The notes under the pieces are model-generated. The model saw only the letters and a list, made by a program, of their open reading frames with translations. It did not search any database and was not told the DNA's origin. From Anarhynchus alexandrinus (Eukaryota > Chordata > Aves > Charadriiformes > Charadriidae): a stretch of DNA of 64,000 bases. The translations under genes were made by a program, and so were the position numbers. Positions 1 through 12,572 of this stretch are shown here, one piece after another (position 1 is the stretch's first letter; each line of letters opens with the position of its first letter). The DNA lies in the NCBI GenBank assembly GCA_008711295.1, contig VUYV01000042.1, positions 1,071,834-1,135,833 of the forward strand, given 5' to 3'.

Positions 1-325
1 TATTCCATATCTTAGACGTCATGCTCAGTATATAAATTGGGGCTGGCCGGGGGGAGGGAACCTGAGATCTCTGCTCAGGAAGGTATCAGTTTGCTGGGTG
101 GTGAGAGTGACTTGTGTCATCATCATTATTATTGTTCTTGTTGTTGTTGTTGATATTTTCCTTTTCTGTTATTGTTCTATTAAACTGTCTTTATCTCAAC
201 CCATGAGTTTTTTCTTTCTCTTTCCCCTCCTTTTCTCCTCCTTCTCACTGCCCTTCTGGGGGAAGGGGGAGAACTGCACAAGCAGCTGCGTGGGCATAGC
301 TGCCAGCTGGGGTTAAACCACTACA
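1..325 (+). mobile_element. Solo LTR, 3' part, ERVL-like, cut by window start
   Basis: This is the promoter-to-end half of an avian-type LTR; the 5' half lies outside the window. It begins with the TATTCCATAT block that precedes the TATA box in the complete copies at 40.7, 59.9 and 62.2 kb. It has TATATAAA at 29-36, a polyadenylation-type ATTAAA at 179-184, the TATCTCAACCCATGAG block after it, and ends GGGGTTAAACCACTACA at 325. A TTG/ATT simple repeat at about 117-152 lies inside and is absent from the other copies. The end resembles the 59.9-kb copy more than the 40.7-kb copy. No internal retroviral sequence follows, so it is probably a solo LTR. The TSD cannot be tested because the left flank is missing. 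Confidence 0.85.
29..36 (+). promoter_or_regulatory. LTR TATA box
   Basis: TATATAAA lies about 145 bp before the LTR ATTAAA signal, at the same relative place as the AATAAAAG or TATAAAAG boxes of the other LTRs here. It would have driven proviral transcription toward the plus strand. Present activity is unknown. Confidence 0.55.
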
Positions 326-1335
326 GCACTTTAAAGAGTCTTGAGCAAGACAGATAAAATAGACACCTTTAGTGCTTTGATTTACTCAGGGGTATCACAA
401 GCTGAAAATGCTGAAGGGTCATACAGCTCCATTTTCCTGTGCATTGACACTAGAAATGTACATTTCAGAAGCTGGTTGTCCTCTATGATAGAAGACTGCT
501 TAATTTTACAGGGTAGAGGGTAGAAATCCCTCTTCCAAAATGTCAGCAGTATCAACAGGATCTGCTTTGTAGATTTTCATCCCCATTTCCAGTGATGACA
601 CTGTTTTGTTTCATTACATCCCATCCTAAAATATTTAATTAACAAGAAATTTATTCTGGCAGTAGTCCTTTGTATGTTACAAGTGCAAGTGCCCAATGTT
701 AGTAAACAAACTACAGTGTCTTCTATGTAGTATTAGCTTTATATTAGAAATAAAATTTTGTGACTTGACATCATTTTATTTTTTTCAACAGGGAAGGGTC
801 TCTTATGTCCTCTTCACAGCTGAAAAAGTGGGCTAAATAATGGCATACAATACAATATAAAGGAATTTCCAATTATATTTTATTTAAAGCTGAGGAAATC
901 TTTTCTGTTAACAACATTTTCATGTCTGCCTTTTCTTGGTAAAATTTCATACATGCTAGTTTACAAAGGATTTTCTCTTGTGGGATTTCCTGAATAGAAA
1001 GCTAGTCTGATATTATCCCCAGCAGTGTTACCCTGAAGAAATAAGCGTGTTGGGAAGGTGGTAAATCAGTCCAAGTTCTCACAATGCTACCTCCCTGCAT
1101 AATACTAGAGGATTTAAAAAAGGCTCGCGTTTTCCAGCCATGGATGTTGCAGGACAGGGAGGAAATATTCAGAATTGCCTCAGGGAATTATCCTCACTAG
1201 CAATAAAACACAGAAGCCTTCATTGAAGTGAGGTGGATTTCTGATAGCTAAATCCAAGAATCCTATCCTAATACCTCTCTGCTCAGCAAAGTGATGTTCT
1301 TTTTCTCTCTTAGCTCAGATATTAGACTGTTCATG
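326..1335. other. AT-rich non-coding sequence
   Basis: I see no repeat family, RNA gene or credible coding exon. The short open frames contain no recognisable domain. Confidence 0.6.
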
Positions 1336-1815
1336 CAGGACACAGTAGATCCAGATGGGAATCTGTCCAAGACTTTAGTCCCCAAAAAGGGCTTAACTGT
1401 CCCTTCCCAGCTGCTCTTGGGACTCCCCACCCCTACCCATGGGCCCAGGGGCCCCTATCTGCTCAGGCTGGAGACATCAGCCCCTGTCTCAGTGATGCTG
1501 TAGGTATGCCTGGCTCCAGATCCAGCTCCATGAACAGACCTCTGTAAGTAGCTCGTCTCCTGAACGCACCCTGGGACATATGTCACAGCTTGCTCCGCCC
1601 TGTCTCCAACCCTCTCTCCTGGACAGACTTTGGACCCACATTGCAGCCTGGTCTCCAGCCTGGTCAGGAGCATCTCCTTTGCTCCTGACTGGGTCTCAGC
1701 CTTATCTACTGTGTCCAGACCCTGTGGGACTGTACCCATCGCTGAGGTCATGGCAGGCTCTGGGACTGCCCTAAGCCCTTTGGGACCAGCCTGATGTCTC
1801 TGCACTCTGACACAA
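1336..1815. other. GC-rich island, origin unknown, probably an old repeat
   Basis: About 480 bp are clearly richer in G and C than the surrounding sequence. The segment is full of CCTGG, CTCC and TGGGAC runs with local self-similarity, for example the CAGCCTGGTCTCCAGCCTGG portion near 1643-1662. Both strands are open for 60-116 codons, which is expected from GC-rich sequence with few stops. The peptides look low in complexity and match no family I know. An eroded LTR or another dispersed repeat is the likeliest explanation, but I found no TG...CA ends with flanking duplications. Confidence 0.45.
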
Positions 1816-4800
1816 TGAACCCTAAATGTTATTCTGTGGCTTGTCCCGCAAGTGGTTTCTTTGTGTGGGTTTATGCGTCTGCAACTCCAACTGCTGAAGC
1901 TGTGTCTCTGTGCAAAAATGCACTTAAGTTTTAAGGAGATATCTGAGCTCCAGCCTTTGCTCTGAAGTCCTTTTTTGTGTTTTACAAGCAGTGGCCACGA
2001 ATAAAATGGATTAATTGTTATTTATGTTTCGCCTGATATTGACAGCTTCCTCCATTTCACGGAGAATGTTTAATAAACCAGCAAGTCATGTTCTCATTTT
2101 CTTACTTTCCTTGTCCTTTTCTTTTTCTCTATCCCAGATAATCCTGAATTCTTTTCTATATAGAATCAACAAGGCGAGAGACAAACACTTCCTGCTGTTC
2201 TAAATAAACTATCTTCTTGATTATTGTATTTGCCAGGGAGGTGAGAGATGAGAGTTTGTATTCCCTGAGACAGAAACTGGCATTGACCCTAGGTCTCCCC
2301 TGTTCTGGGGAAATGAGTTAGCCATTGAGGTATTTATAAAAAGCAGATAGTAGATATGGCATCGTCACTGACAGTGCTTGAAAGAAGGTCATCCTGCTTT
2401 GTTCCTGTGAAACGATTAGTCCCAGAACTAAGAAAGCCTGATTTTCTATGGATTTATTTTTTACGGCTGATTGACTCTGCAGTCTATGAAAATACAATCT
2501 CTGATTGAAGCTTTTCCTTTGATTAGGACATGTATATTAGAGCAAAGTAACAAATAAGGAGTACAGTTTATACTGAAATCTTCTCCCTCAATCATAACAT
2601 TTCCAGAGTCTCTAACCTTCTGCCACCAAGTTTTTTAAACAAGTAAGAAAAGTTGGGGGGCATGGATGGCAAGGCACAAGCTAAATCTATATTAATAACT
2701 AAAAAAGGCCAGGGACTGTTCTCTGACTGTGAGGGCAAAGTGCAAGGCAAGGCTCACATTCATGTGTTTTTCACTCTCTTTCTTACCAGAATGGGTTGAG
2801 CTTGTCCATACTTCCTTGTTAACACAGTTCTTGGCCTGCAATATCACTTGAACTGTGCCAGGGCTTTGCCTAGAAAACAGTTCCCTTAAATAAAAATTTT
2901 GCTAGGGACTGTTGTAACAAATATAGTCATTGACCAGTGTGGAGCCCTTGTTCTTTCAGATGTACTGTTGAGAAGAGAATACACATAAACAGTCTAATCT
3001 GTAGGAAATAAGGCTAAAATAATAAATGAATTAATTACATTTTTAAACCTGGTGACATCTGTTTTTTAGAGACACTTATGGAATCATAATGTAACAAAGC
3101 TCCTGATTTTACTGAATAAAGCACAATTGCACTGAGCAGAAGTGGGATTTAAGACATCATCCCATTCTCTATGTTTCTCTGTTAAAAGCTCTGTATGGCT
3201 TTTACACTCAAAATCATGGTGAACAAAAAAGGAATATAACTTACATGTAGACTCAAGAAATTATTATCTTAATTTAAGTTCTAGCAGCCTAAGGAAAATG
3301 CAACAAACATTATTATTAGTCCAGTTAGAGTGACACTAACATTTCTAATCCAAAGTTTCTTAAAATTTTCATTTGTGATAATTAAAATTCTTGTACAAAA
3401 ATGTCTGCCCCTTTGTGCTCACACTTTCACCGCTCTTCTGGGTGCTAAGGTCAATGGGGTTAGAATTCCTCGAGAAAAATGAGAAAAACGAATGAGAAGG
3501 GGATTCAGGGATGAGCCACCAGCATCCCGTATTCTTCACGACAAGGGACATGACGTAGATGGCACAGACTTCTTCCACCTGCTTAGTCATGGATCTGCTT
3601 GGAGTTATTTTCATGTGTTCTTAAAAAGACTGTTTGGCCTTTCTTTCTTTCCTTTTTAGCCCACAGGTTTGTTACGTAGTGATTCCTCAGTTTTGTTAGA
3701 CCTGTATCATACACGATTAGATCATACCATTACAGAATCAGCATTAAGCTGCAGGAAAAGAAGTCACTGCAGAAAAAGTGTAAAGCTACGGGGAAGAGCC
3801 CTCCTGAGCCTTCGCTTACATGTTCTAGTTTTGAAGTCACAGGTGAAACAGACCCACGACTGCACATGACAATTATCAGTAAGTCCCAAGGCCTGAGTTA
3901 AATCATTATGAAGCCAGTATTCTGCTGCTAACAACATTTTATTGACTGAGGTAAGTGTCCTTTCAGTTAGCAGACTCATATTGTTTTTTTTAACTCTGTC
4001 TGTAGGTGCCTTATTCACCCCAGACTGTGCAAAGGAGCCTAACACAGAGTTTTGGATCCCAGCAGAAGTTCAGGGCCTAAATATTGGGTATACAGCACTC
4101 ATGTTCCAGTTCATGTCTACCTGTCTCTTAAGGGCTTTAAAAGTTTACAACTTTACTCACATCTGTAGATAAGTACATAGAAGAAGGTACAGCTGACGTC
4201 ACACATGATGTTTTTTCCTGTTCTTCTGTTTCGTTTTGGTTTGGTTTGTTGGTTTTGTTTTTTGTTTTTTTTTTTTTCACAAGACACAGTACTGGATGAA
4301 AAAATTACCAAGAAAGAATCAGTACACGGGGCCAAGTTTAGCTGTCAGATTTCATTGAAATAAATGGTCCTGGTTCTGTATCAAATTGTAGACGCATGAG
4401 TCACACTAACTGTGCTGGAACTTCTCTCTAATAAATGAAATAAATCATAGGAGTAGTTGTTGTATGGGAACATCTTTATGTATTCAGTGTTCCATGATGC
4501 AAAGAAAATTTGCAAATCATTAATTATAATTTATGAACATCCTTGGTCAATGTTTGTGCTGTCTATTATGACTGCCTTTCCTAAATTCCCCTTAGCATTG
4601 CACTAAGTATTGTCTGTGTATGGATTATATAGTTTGGTCCAACAGTTACAAAATATTTTAGCCATAACAAACTATGAGACAAAATAACAAAGCTGACACA
4701 GTAATAATCTCATATGTCAACATATACCTATCACCTATATATAAATCAACAGTTTCAGCACTGTGACTTCAAAGAACTGACTTATTGTATGTTACTACTT

Positions 4801-4875
4801 TGTTTGCAGCTGCTAAATAGGTTTTGAAAAAAATTGAAACTCAATTAAGTGGTCTCAGATTATATATTGGTATAC
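1816..4875. other. AT-rich non-coding sequence with a G/T-rich run
   Basis: No transposable element is recognisable. A G/T-rich tract of TTTGG and GTTTT units ends in a run of T at 4233-4277. A pyrimidine tract followed by TAG near 4005 looks like a plus-strand splice acceptor, but the open frame after it is short and unremarkable. Confidence 0.5.
4233..4277 (+). repeat. G/T-rich and poly-T low-complexity tract
   Basis: Repeated TTTGG and GTTTT units run into 13 consecutive T. Similar tracts occur near 12.63, 36.18, 46.34 and 58.38 kb, and their complements near 19.61, 38.82, 40.55, 42.29 and 50.78 kb. Confidence 0.8.
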
Positions 4876-4907
4876 ATATATACTGAAATATATATTTCAG
4901 TATATAT
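4876..4907. repeat. Perfect 32-bp palindrome
   Basis: Every base from 4876 to 4907 pairs with its mirror position around 4891.5. The core is CTGAAATATATATTTCAG (4883-4900), flanked by ATATATA on the left and TATATAT on the right. The symmetry breaks at 4875/4908. It could extrude a short AT-rich cruciform or be the joined ends of a decayed inverted-repeat element. I see no flanking TA or TTA duplication that proves the latter. Confidence 0.9.
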
Positions 4908-7900
4908 AAGGTGTGCTTTCTTCACAGAGACAGTAAGTAGTCATGAGTGGAGGAGAAGTGAGCTATGTGTTTGGAATACATATTCTATAATACAATCTCT
5001 TTATTAGAGTATGATACATACTAAGTAGTCCAAAAAACCCTACTTAAAATCCAGCAAATTTTGTCATTCAGATTTTTTTTCAAGGCTAGCCAAACTCTGA
5101 GGTTTGTGCATCATACTGTATAAAAACTCTTTAATGACTTCCACCGTTATAATACTAATATTATGGCTACAGGCCCGAATCAATATCAATAATAGCAACT
5201 CACACCGTCCCCCATCCCCCATCCCTGATCTTGGGCTCTAAGCCCTTGCATCAAAACTACATGAAAACTCTTTGATATTAAAAATTGGAGCTGTGCAATT
5301 TGCAAATACTTCTATAATTCTTCTCATCACTTACAGTACAATAAGGCAGCACTTTTATAAGAGAATAGATGCTATTGTTGCAAAAGAGGGAAGTCAGACA
5401 GCCCAAATGAAAACAGATGATCAAATGCTGGAACAAACATCCTGGATGAAGAGTTAAAGGTGTACGGTTAAACTTTTATTTCAATGTAATGACAAGCAAG
5501 AACACACTCCTCTTATTATTTTATCGTAATAATAAACAAGAGTCTATCTACATTTAAATAAATTAAACATATCAATTTTTCTTATTTGTTCAAATAACGG
5601 AAAGTTACACCTATATGGACAGTTGCTATTCCTTCATAAACAGGTGAACCTGACCCCGGTATTTGGAATCGTCTTATTATGAATATAAAATAAACATGGA
5701 CAAACTGAAAATAAATGTTTCCTCGTTTCCAAAAAAAATTTTAGCAGCCATATTTTTATAGTATGACAAATTTTCTTCTTATCTGAACTTTTAATAGTAA
5801 ATGTGATTGCTTTCATTGAAGACACTGACTGAGAAAAAAACATGAAAAAGTCAAAGTAAGATCATTTACTCAGATCTCTGAATTCTAACAGAGATTGCGT
5901 GTAAAAGATGTGATTCTGGGTAAAAATGTTGTAGCCGATGAGTTTAATCAATGCTCTTAGGTGAAAGTAATATACCATTGGAGAGTGAAAATCCTGTAGA
6001 ACAGTAGCAACAGAAGGTAGCTCAGTGGTTGGATTTGCACAGGTGGCTTTAAAATATGCTCTGTGTCAGCTATCTAAAACTTCAACCTGCTTTTATTGAA
6101 GCTGATGGCAAAATTCCCATTGAATTCAGTGGGGGCAACAACAAAGTTCTTACTATGCCTTCAGAGTAATTAATCTGCTTTTCAGTTCTCATGTAATATA
6201 CATATGCAGTCTATAGCTAGAAAATGACATCTAATTAATGTTTAGAAAAACACTTGCAAAAGTAGATCTTGATTGAACATTGGATAATTTGAAAAATATT
6301 GGTAATCCTTGTTTTTCTTTGAGCATTTACATTTCATAAACTACTATTGACTATATGAGCCACGTTAGTTTAGGAAGTATTTTTGTTATTGTTAGCATTA
6401 TGAAAAATATATTTTAAGGTAAATAATTCAATAGATTACATCCGGGGTTTCTAAGTCTGTTGAAAGATAAAACACACTATTAGACATGATTAGAGAAGTA
6501 GAATAAATAATACAATGTAAATTGCAAATTCAGATTGCATAAATGTTTTCAGAGCTCAGCCGCAGCTCTCAGTTTGTCAAATCACACTACCGAACAAAAC
6601 TTTGTTAGCAACACGTACCGAAACTGTATGATATCTGTAGTTACCTTTGTGTCATTTTTCTGCGGCTTAATCCAATGGGATCTGGCATCATTCCATTGGT
6701 TTATTGTGAGTATTGTTAATTACTTTTCTGCCATTTCATTAAGGATTTACATAGCTGACTTTGCACGGTTTGTGTACTCTGTCTTATCAGTTATTATTGT
6801 TGATAGCAAAGGAACCATCTTTTTTACAAACCATTTTTATAAAGTACACACTTTTTTAATAATTCATGTTTCTACAATTTTTGTTGTTAAACACTGTGCC
6901 AAGAGCTATGAGAATTAAGTTATAAGTGAGTTGTAAGTATGAAAATCAGATTTGTTCTTTAGTTATAATTGTGGGGCAGCTGGGTTTCAGGGCTCTGCCT
7001 GTATGCATACCAGTACATATAAATCATTAATTCCTTGGGTTGTCCAGGTACTCTCCAGCCATAAATGAATTAATGGACAGGCTTGAGACAATGGACCAAC
7101 TCGAAACTGGATGACTGACTGATTGAACCTTCACAATGACATATTTGACTAATAGTTACAGAAGCCCTGCAGATGTAAACTTTGGGACAGTTTGGCAACT
7201 CCTGCTGTGTCTAGTTCAGTTTATATGCCTAAATGCGTTGATTAAAATTATGGGTGGAGTGTCCGAAGGACTCACCTAAGTAATTCCTGCTACAGACATG
7301 ACTGAATTGTGCCTAGATGAGACACATGTAGTCAATAGAAACTCTTCCTGCAGAAATGATTGCGTGGGACAGTCTTGCATGTAGATGCTTAAGAGGTATT
7401 TTGTATGCATTTTAAGTGTAAAAACAGTGATGAATTGTGCATGTGATGGGCCAGTCACACAGCACATCAGGAGATCTGATTCTCCATGCAAGCATTATGC
7501 TATGCGAAGATACCAATAAATTAAGTTTTCTTGTTTTTTAACAAACGCTCTGAACATAAAAGAGCAACAATGCTATTAATGAGTCAGACACATGATAACA
7601 GGCATCTAATGACATGATATTCTAAGATGCTTGAAGTTATCCTGCCTGGCCTGAATCTGAGTCTGCAGAAGGCATAGCTTTCATATAGGTGCTGTGCCAT
7701 ACCTGGCTGTCTCGTGTTGCCTCAGTTTGGAAGTTGTCCCAAATGGCACTGATTCAGTTTACGCAACAGTGTAGAGCTCTTAAAGTTTACTTTACAGTTC
7801 TGAATTGTTCTCTAGGCTCTATTGACTACATTGTCTACATGCAGACATCAAAATTTAAGTATATTGAATCCCACTTCTCATGTCCAGTCAGTTGAATTGC

Positions 7901-10900
7901 TCTTTCACATGCCACTAACGTTTGTTTTGATATCCATTGACTATAGTAGGAGCTTACACATCTACGTTTAGACACCTCAGTATCTTGAACTGATTTCCAT
8001 CCCTGATGCGTGGTACTGAGTGACTCAGAATCTGCACAGAAGTGTTTGATATCTGATGGATGTTCAATGTAATAGAAAAAAATTGATCTTGAGATCCAGT
8101 TATTGAAAACTGAAAAAGAAATATGTACTAAAAATAGTTTTACATTTTTAATACTAAGGGCAGGTAATTATTGGAAGAGCTTATTTTGGAAGGTCTTTAA
8201 ATGAGAATTAATTATCTTTCTTGAGGAAAACAAATTCTTATTTTAAATCTTCCCTCTTTAACTGTTTTGCGCAGAATAGTTTGTTGCTCTGTTTTATCTT
8301 CCTTCGTATTTTCTGACAAGTTTAAGTTAATTAAAGACCTAAAGCGTTTTGTTGTTGCTATTTTGATGAGGATGCAGAAAACCTTTTGCTTCTCAAACTA
8401 AATAGAAGGGAAAATAGTCTTGTCAATCTGGATAATGGTTCTGCATATTGATCAAACATATTCCTTATTAGATTGTTGAGACAGAAGACTGCAGTTTAAT
8501 ATCTATCTAATGATTATTCTTATGTCAATCTAAGCAATGATAATTACACTGTGATTAACATTGTGATTGAGATCTGTGTCGATTTCTTTTCCTTAGATGT
8601 TTTTGACAAGTTATCTTTCTGGCTGAAGTGCTGGTACAAATTGCTGGTACAGATTTATCATATCTTTAAAATCTTGTACTTTATGATTAAATGCCAGAAT
8701 TATTATACAGCAGTAAGTAATGTGAACAAGAATATTCTGCCTCTGGTTGATGTTTCTAAAGGTTTGTCCTTTCTTTGGACCTGTTTAATCTTCCACATAG
8801 AGTATCCTGGAGTTTTAATGGTACCCATCTGAACAATTCCTGGGTGTGTACTCAAGCTCCATGAGAAGATTTCTCAGGGTCCTTTGAGGAACATTGTAGT
8901 CACTGCAATTGAATCAGTGAATAGAAGCTCCTGAAAAATGCATGTTGGAGTAGTGTATTCCCTTATGAGGCTCTATTCAAGGATAAGGTCTGAAAATGTT
9001 CTTAAGTACTTAAAGCAAGACACTGGTGGACTTCCTATGCTGATGCAGCCTAGTAGAAAACACTCTTTGCAACCATCAAATTTGAAAGGCTGCTAAGACT
9101 TCAAGCTTGTGAAGCTTTGGCTTGAAAAAACAATCCCTAAATGCCTCCAATCGGTCATTGTATACCTGTCCAGAATGATCTGGATGAGAAAGGGATAGCA
9201 TTTGGCTCCTGCTGACTGCCCATCTGGACCTAGAACCAGAGCAACACCCAGCACTGGAGCATTTTCTGCATCAGTTTAAAATGATGAGAACATAGGGTCT
9301 ATCCCATTTGAAGATAATCTAGTTGGAGATGGAGGAAGAGATCAGGGTGGATCATCTATTTTTCCTGTGGATGTTTTATTACTATGTAGAAAAGAATCAA
9401 GATCCAGCGTATATGAAGGGAAAAAATGAGAGCACGTATTCAACTGTAGTGTGGTGAGTCCTAGGTTCTCATCTCTACTTCAGGAATGCTTTTGTGTTTT
9501 ACAGTGACCACATAAAAAGCAGAAAAAACAGAGGCAGGGAATTAAAGCCACCATCTTATCTCATTTGAAATATACAACTTAATTGTTACAGAACCAGGAT
9601 CTTACCTACAGGATTTCTTTCTGACATATTAAGTTTGTATCCTTTTTGCATAGAGACACAATCTGAAGAAAATGCAGCATCTCTCTGACTCCTCTATTCC
9701 ACCCTGAATGGTCCATTGCTTAAAGATTATAATTATCCCAAAGAAATTCAAAACCACGGTCTTGAATCTTCTTGGACTGAGGGATGAATTCAGCTTCTAA
9801 ATACAATTTCAGGTGGACAATTGTATGGCTTTTAGGATGGTTTGACAATTTTGTTTAGAAAAAGAGAGCTTTGAGATTTTCAAAGAGGGTCATTTCACCT
9901 TTCTGCACGAGAGTTCTGGATTTTACACCATGTATCACAAGAAAATTATTCTAATTCAGGATCTTAAGCTCTGGAAAGTTGTGCAATTCTGACACACTTC
10001 TGTACCCATTATTTCATGCTGGATGAAATAGTGCTGTAGGAGGCTCTCTGGTCTGAATGCTTTTTTTTGAATGTATTTATTTCATTTCTTCACTGTAGAC
10101 AGATCTTATTTCTTTAATTCTGGGTCTTGACACAGATATAGTAGAGAAAATATTATCTGTTTCATAGGCATCTAAATAATTTAAGAAATATACTCTAAAA
10201 TGTCTTCAGTTTGAGATGTTTGATTAAGAGCTGCAAGTACAGTTAGTTTATGTTAATATACATTTTATGTGAACCTTTCTCTGCCTCAAAATGCCTTTGT
10301 GAAGATAACACCATCTGCAGAAAAAAATACATTTATTCTTATAGTCTTATTATAACATGATTTTTAAATATTTTAATCTCTGTAGATGTTATTTTGAAGC
10401 AACCAGCATTTACATGATAACTTAATTCTGCTCTATCAATTTTTACAGCTGTCTTTCAAGACCTATAATTTGATCCAGCAATGAGAAAATGTTCTGAGTA
10501 GTTTCTTTTTATTTGCTGAAACAACAATATGTCAGCAGGTTGGAAAATTAGGATTCCATGGTCCCTCATTCCAGCATTCTGTGAATTGACTTCATCTCAC
10601 TTAGAGTTTGAAGTTAATGCATGCGTATCCAAGATACACAGTGATTAGTATGTGCAGTTTTCACAATCAAATTCAAAAGACCTTTCCAATTTCTTTGTTT
10701 TCAAAGTATAACTTACATTTGAATTTAATTGCACTAAACACAACCATTTCATAGATTCTACTATCAAGTAAATCACCCTTCACAATTACACGATGGAAAT
10801 GTGGCTATATCAATATATAACGATCATTTTGATTGACTAAAATGTAATATAATAGAAAAAGCAGCACTGTAAAAGAAGAGGCCAACAGGGATTACTTATG

Positions 10901-11136
10901 AGATTTCCTTCTGTTTTCAACTATTTTATAAAGTCTTTAGAGATCTCTACATTTCTCTTACATAATTTTCGTGAACTTTCTTTTAAACACATAATGAAAC
11001 TTTTGGCATACAATATGTAATAAGCATTTTTTTATTGTTTCTAAAGTAAAAAAAGCTTGAGAAAGGAAGGGGAGGAGTATTTTTCCTTTTACTTTTGATG
11101 CAAAATGGCCATAGACTATCTTCTTCAAATATTTAC
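4908..11136. other. AT-rich non-coding sequence with possible ancient repeat scraps
   Basis: There is no confident gene or recent repeat. Three short segments resemble each other and a block common in old amniote repeats, built around CATTGAC/TTCAGTGG: 6101-6135, 7327-7345 (reverse sense) and 7931-7959. The 127-codon frame at 6535-6918 is rich in F, V, I and S, contains no known domain, and looks like chance. Confidence 0.5.
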
Positions 11137-11313
11137 TGATCTGTTCTGTTTCACATTTCCCACTTTCTACTAATGTGTCTATTAAGAGTCTGCTGCAATC
11201 TTCTGTTTTCACTACCACTTGTGACACTAGACTTAAAATCAGGACACCTTCTGGGATCCTCTCTTGGGTCAGCCATTGTACTGCTTCTTGTCCTTGGGCA
11301 ATTGCCTTAACCA
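11137..11313 (-). other. Possible minus-strand exon or exon relic, unidentified
   Basis: A minus-strand frame is open for more than 118 codons in AT-rich DNA. The part from 11313 down to 11137 (177 bp) reads like protein, including AIAQGQEAVQWLTQERIPEG and LLIDTLVESGKCETEQI. It is preceded by TGCTGCTGCAG, a usable but weak acceptor, and followed by A|GTAAATA, a possible donor; both boundaries would be phase 1. In the same frame, 14 codons upstream and across a stop, is PGKTFSGKET, which resembles a Walker A loop with E in place of the last S/T. The layout loosely recalls the nucleotide-binding half of adenylate-kinase-like domains, but the spacing is too short and the stop would break it. It may be a real exon, a decayed exon or chance. 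Confidence 0.2.
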
Positions 11314-12376
11314 CTGCAGCAGCAAATTATCTCCCATTGCATGTCTCCTTACCACTGAAAGTTTTGCCAGGTAGGTAGAGGCAAATCTTGTAGCTGCTCA
11401 GTGTGAAGAGAGAAGAATTAATGAGAACTGGCCAGGACTGGTCTAACTTAGGGGAGAGCAACAGAGAGGTTTGAATGCACAAATCAACCAAAACACATGA
11501 AAATGAAATTCCAGTCTTAAAATTCTTGATGTATTGTGTGTGGGCAGTAAAATCCTAATTTCAATCCCCATGTAAAGTCCTTATCTGAAAAAGCATGGGA
11601 GATCCATTGTGGATCTGCTAAATCTACTCTTCATTCACTCTTACTTGACTCAGATATATTTTCACTTCCAATTGCTATTGATTTTTCATATCATCTGTTT
11701 AAGAAAAATCTTTCTAGATTTAATGCATTGAATGTTTTATGATTAACCTAATATAAAAAATAGTAAGAGTTAAAAAAATTAGAATATTTTTCTTCATGAA
11801 TATTTATTGTATTTAAAATACTTTTAAAGGCTTTTTTATTTATTGAAGAAAAATGAACTTATTCATAAACATTATCTATTTATACATTATATGCTTATGA
11901 CCACATTAGTAAGACAGAAAACTTTCGAAGGCTTCAGTGAAAAAATATTAAGCTGTTTCTCTTCCTTAGTTCCTGTAGACTTCTGTATTCTCTGCCAATT
12001 CTGAAAATATATACTATACTAAGAAATTTCACATCTTCAGAACGATTTTATGCACCCAGTTTTATAACAAAATATTAATAGTTTTGTTTTTATTTAGAAC
12101 TTACCTCATATATATGTTTCTTAATTTCCTGATCTGAGTATCATTTTATATATGATTTATTGCATATTTTCCATGTTTGCAAACAAGATTTGTCCCAGCT
12201 CCAGTGGAATTCAAAAATGCCTACACAAGGTTATGTGTTTCCATGATTACATGAGCCGCTCTTTGGCTTAAGGAGTTCAAGTGGGGCTCTGGTGTAGGGT
12301 TATGTCATTCAAATGGCAGAGTGTTGGTTATTTCAACAGCAAGGAAGGACTGTTGAAACTGAAGACAGTGAATCAC
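11314..12376. other. AT-rich intervening sequence
   Basis: No repeat or RNA gene is visible. If the two neighbouring exon candidates are real, this would be an intron between them or part of one. The 12.4-kb candidate ends in phase 0 and the 11.1-kb candidate starts in phase 1, so they could not be directly joined. Confidence 0.4.
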
Positions 12377-12572
12377 CCAAGGTCCTGGAGTCATGTCCAG
12401 CCTCCCTCTATTCCATTTTGGAGTGACAGGAGGTTTAGGAAGCCATTGTGTTCCAGATGTGAAAAATCCCAGAGCTTCCCTCTCCATCAGTTCTTGAAAT
12501 TTGTCCTCTGAAATGAGAGGATTTTTCCTGTACGGCTTGCAAGGTTGTGAAGAGCGGTCTATTCCTAGTCTA
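12377..12572 (-). other. Possible minus-strand coding exon, unidentified
   Basis: Inside a 104-codon minus-strand frame, 196 bp are bounded by TTTTCAG|T (acceptor, exon starts at 12572) and CCTTGG|GTGATT (donor, exon ends at 12377). It would encode 65 residues in frame, with a balanced, charged composition. Visible pieces are KNPLISEDKFQELMEREALG and WLPKPPVTPKWNRGRLDMTP. It enters with one base of a split codon and leaves in phase 0. The acceptor lacks a long pyrimidine tract. The opposite strand is also partly open, which weakens the case. I do not recognise the protein. The short P- and W-rich ending would suit a structural or axonemal protein, but that is only an impression. Confidence 0.25.

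Noticed and set aside
1455..1805. 116-codon minus-strand frame
   Set aside because: It lies in the GC-rich repeat-like island where stops are rare, and the opposite strand is open as well.
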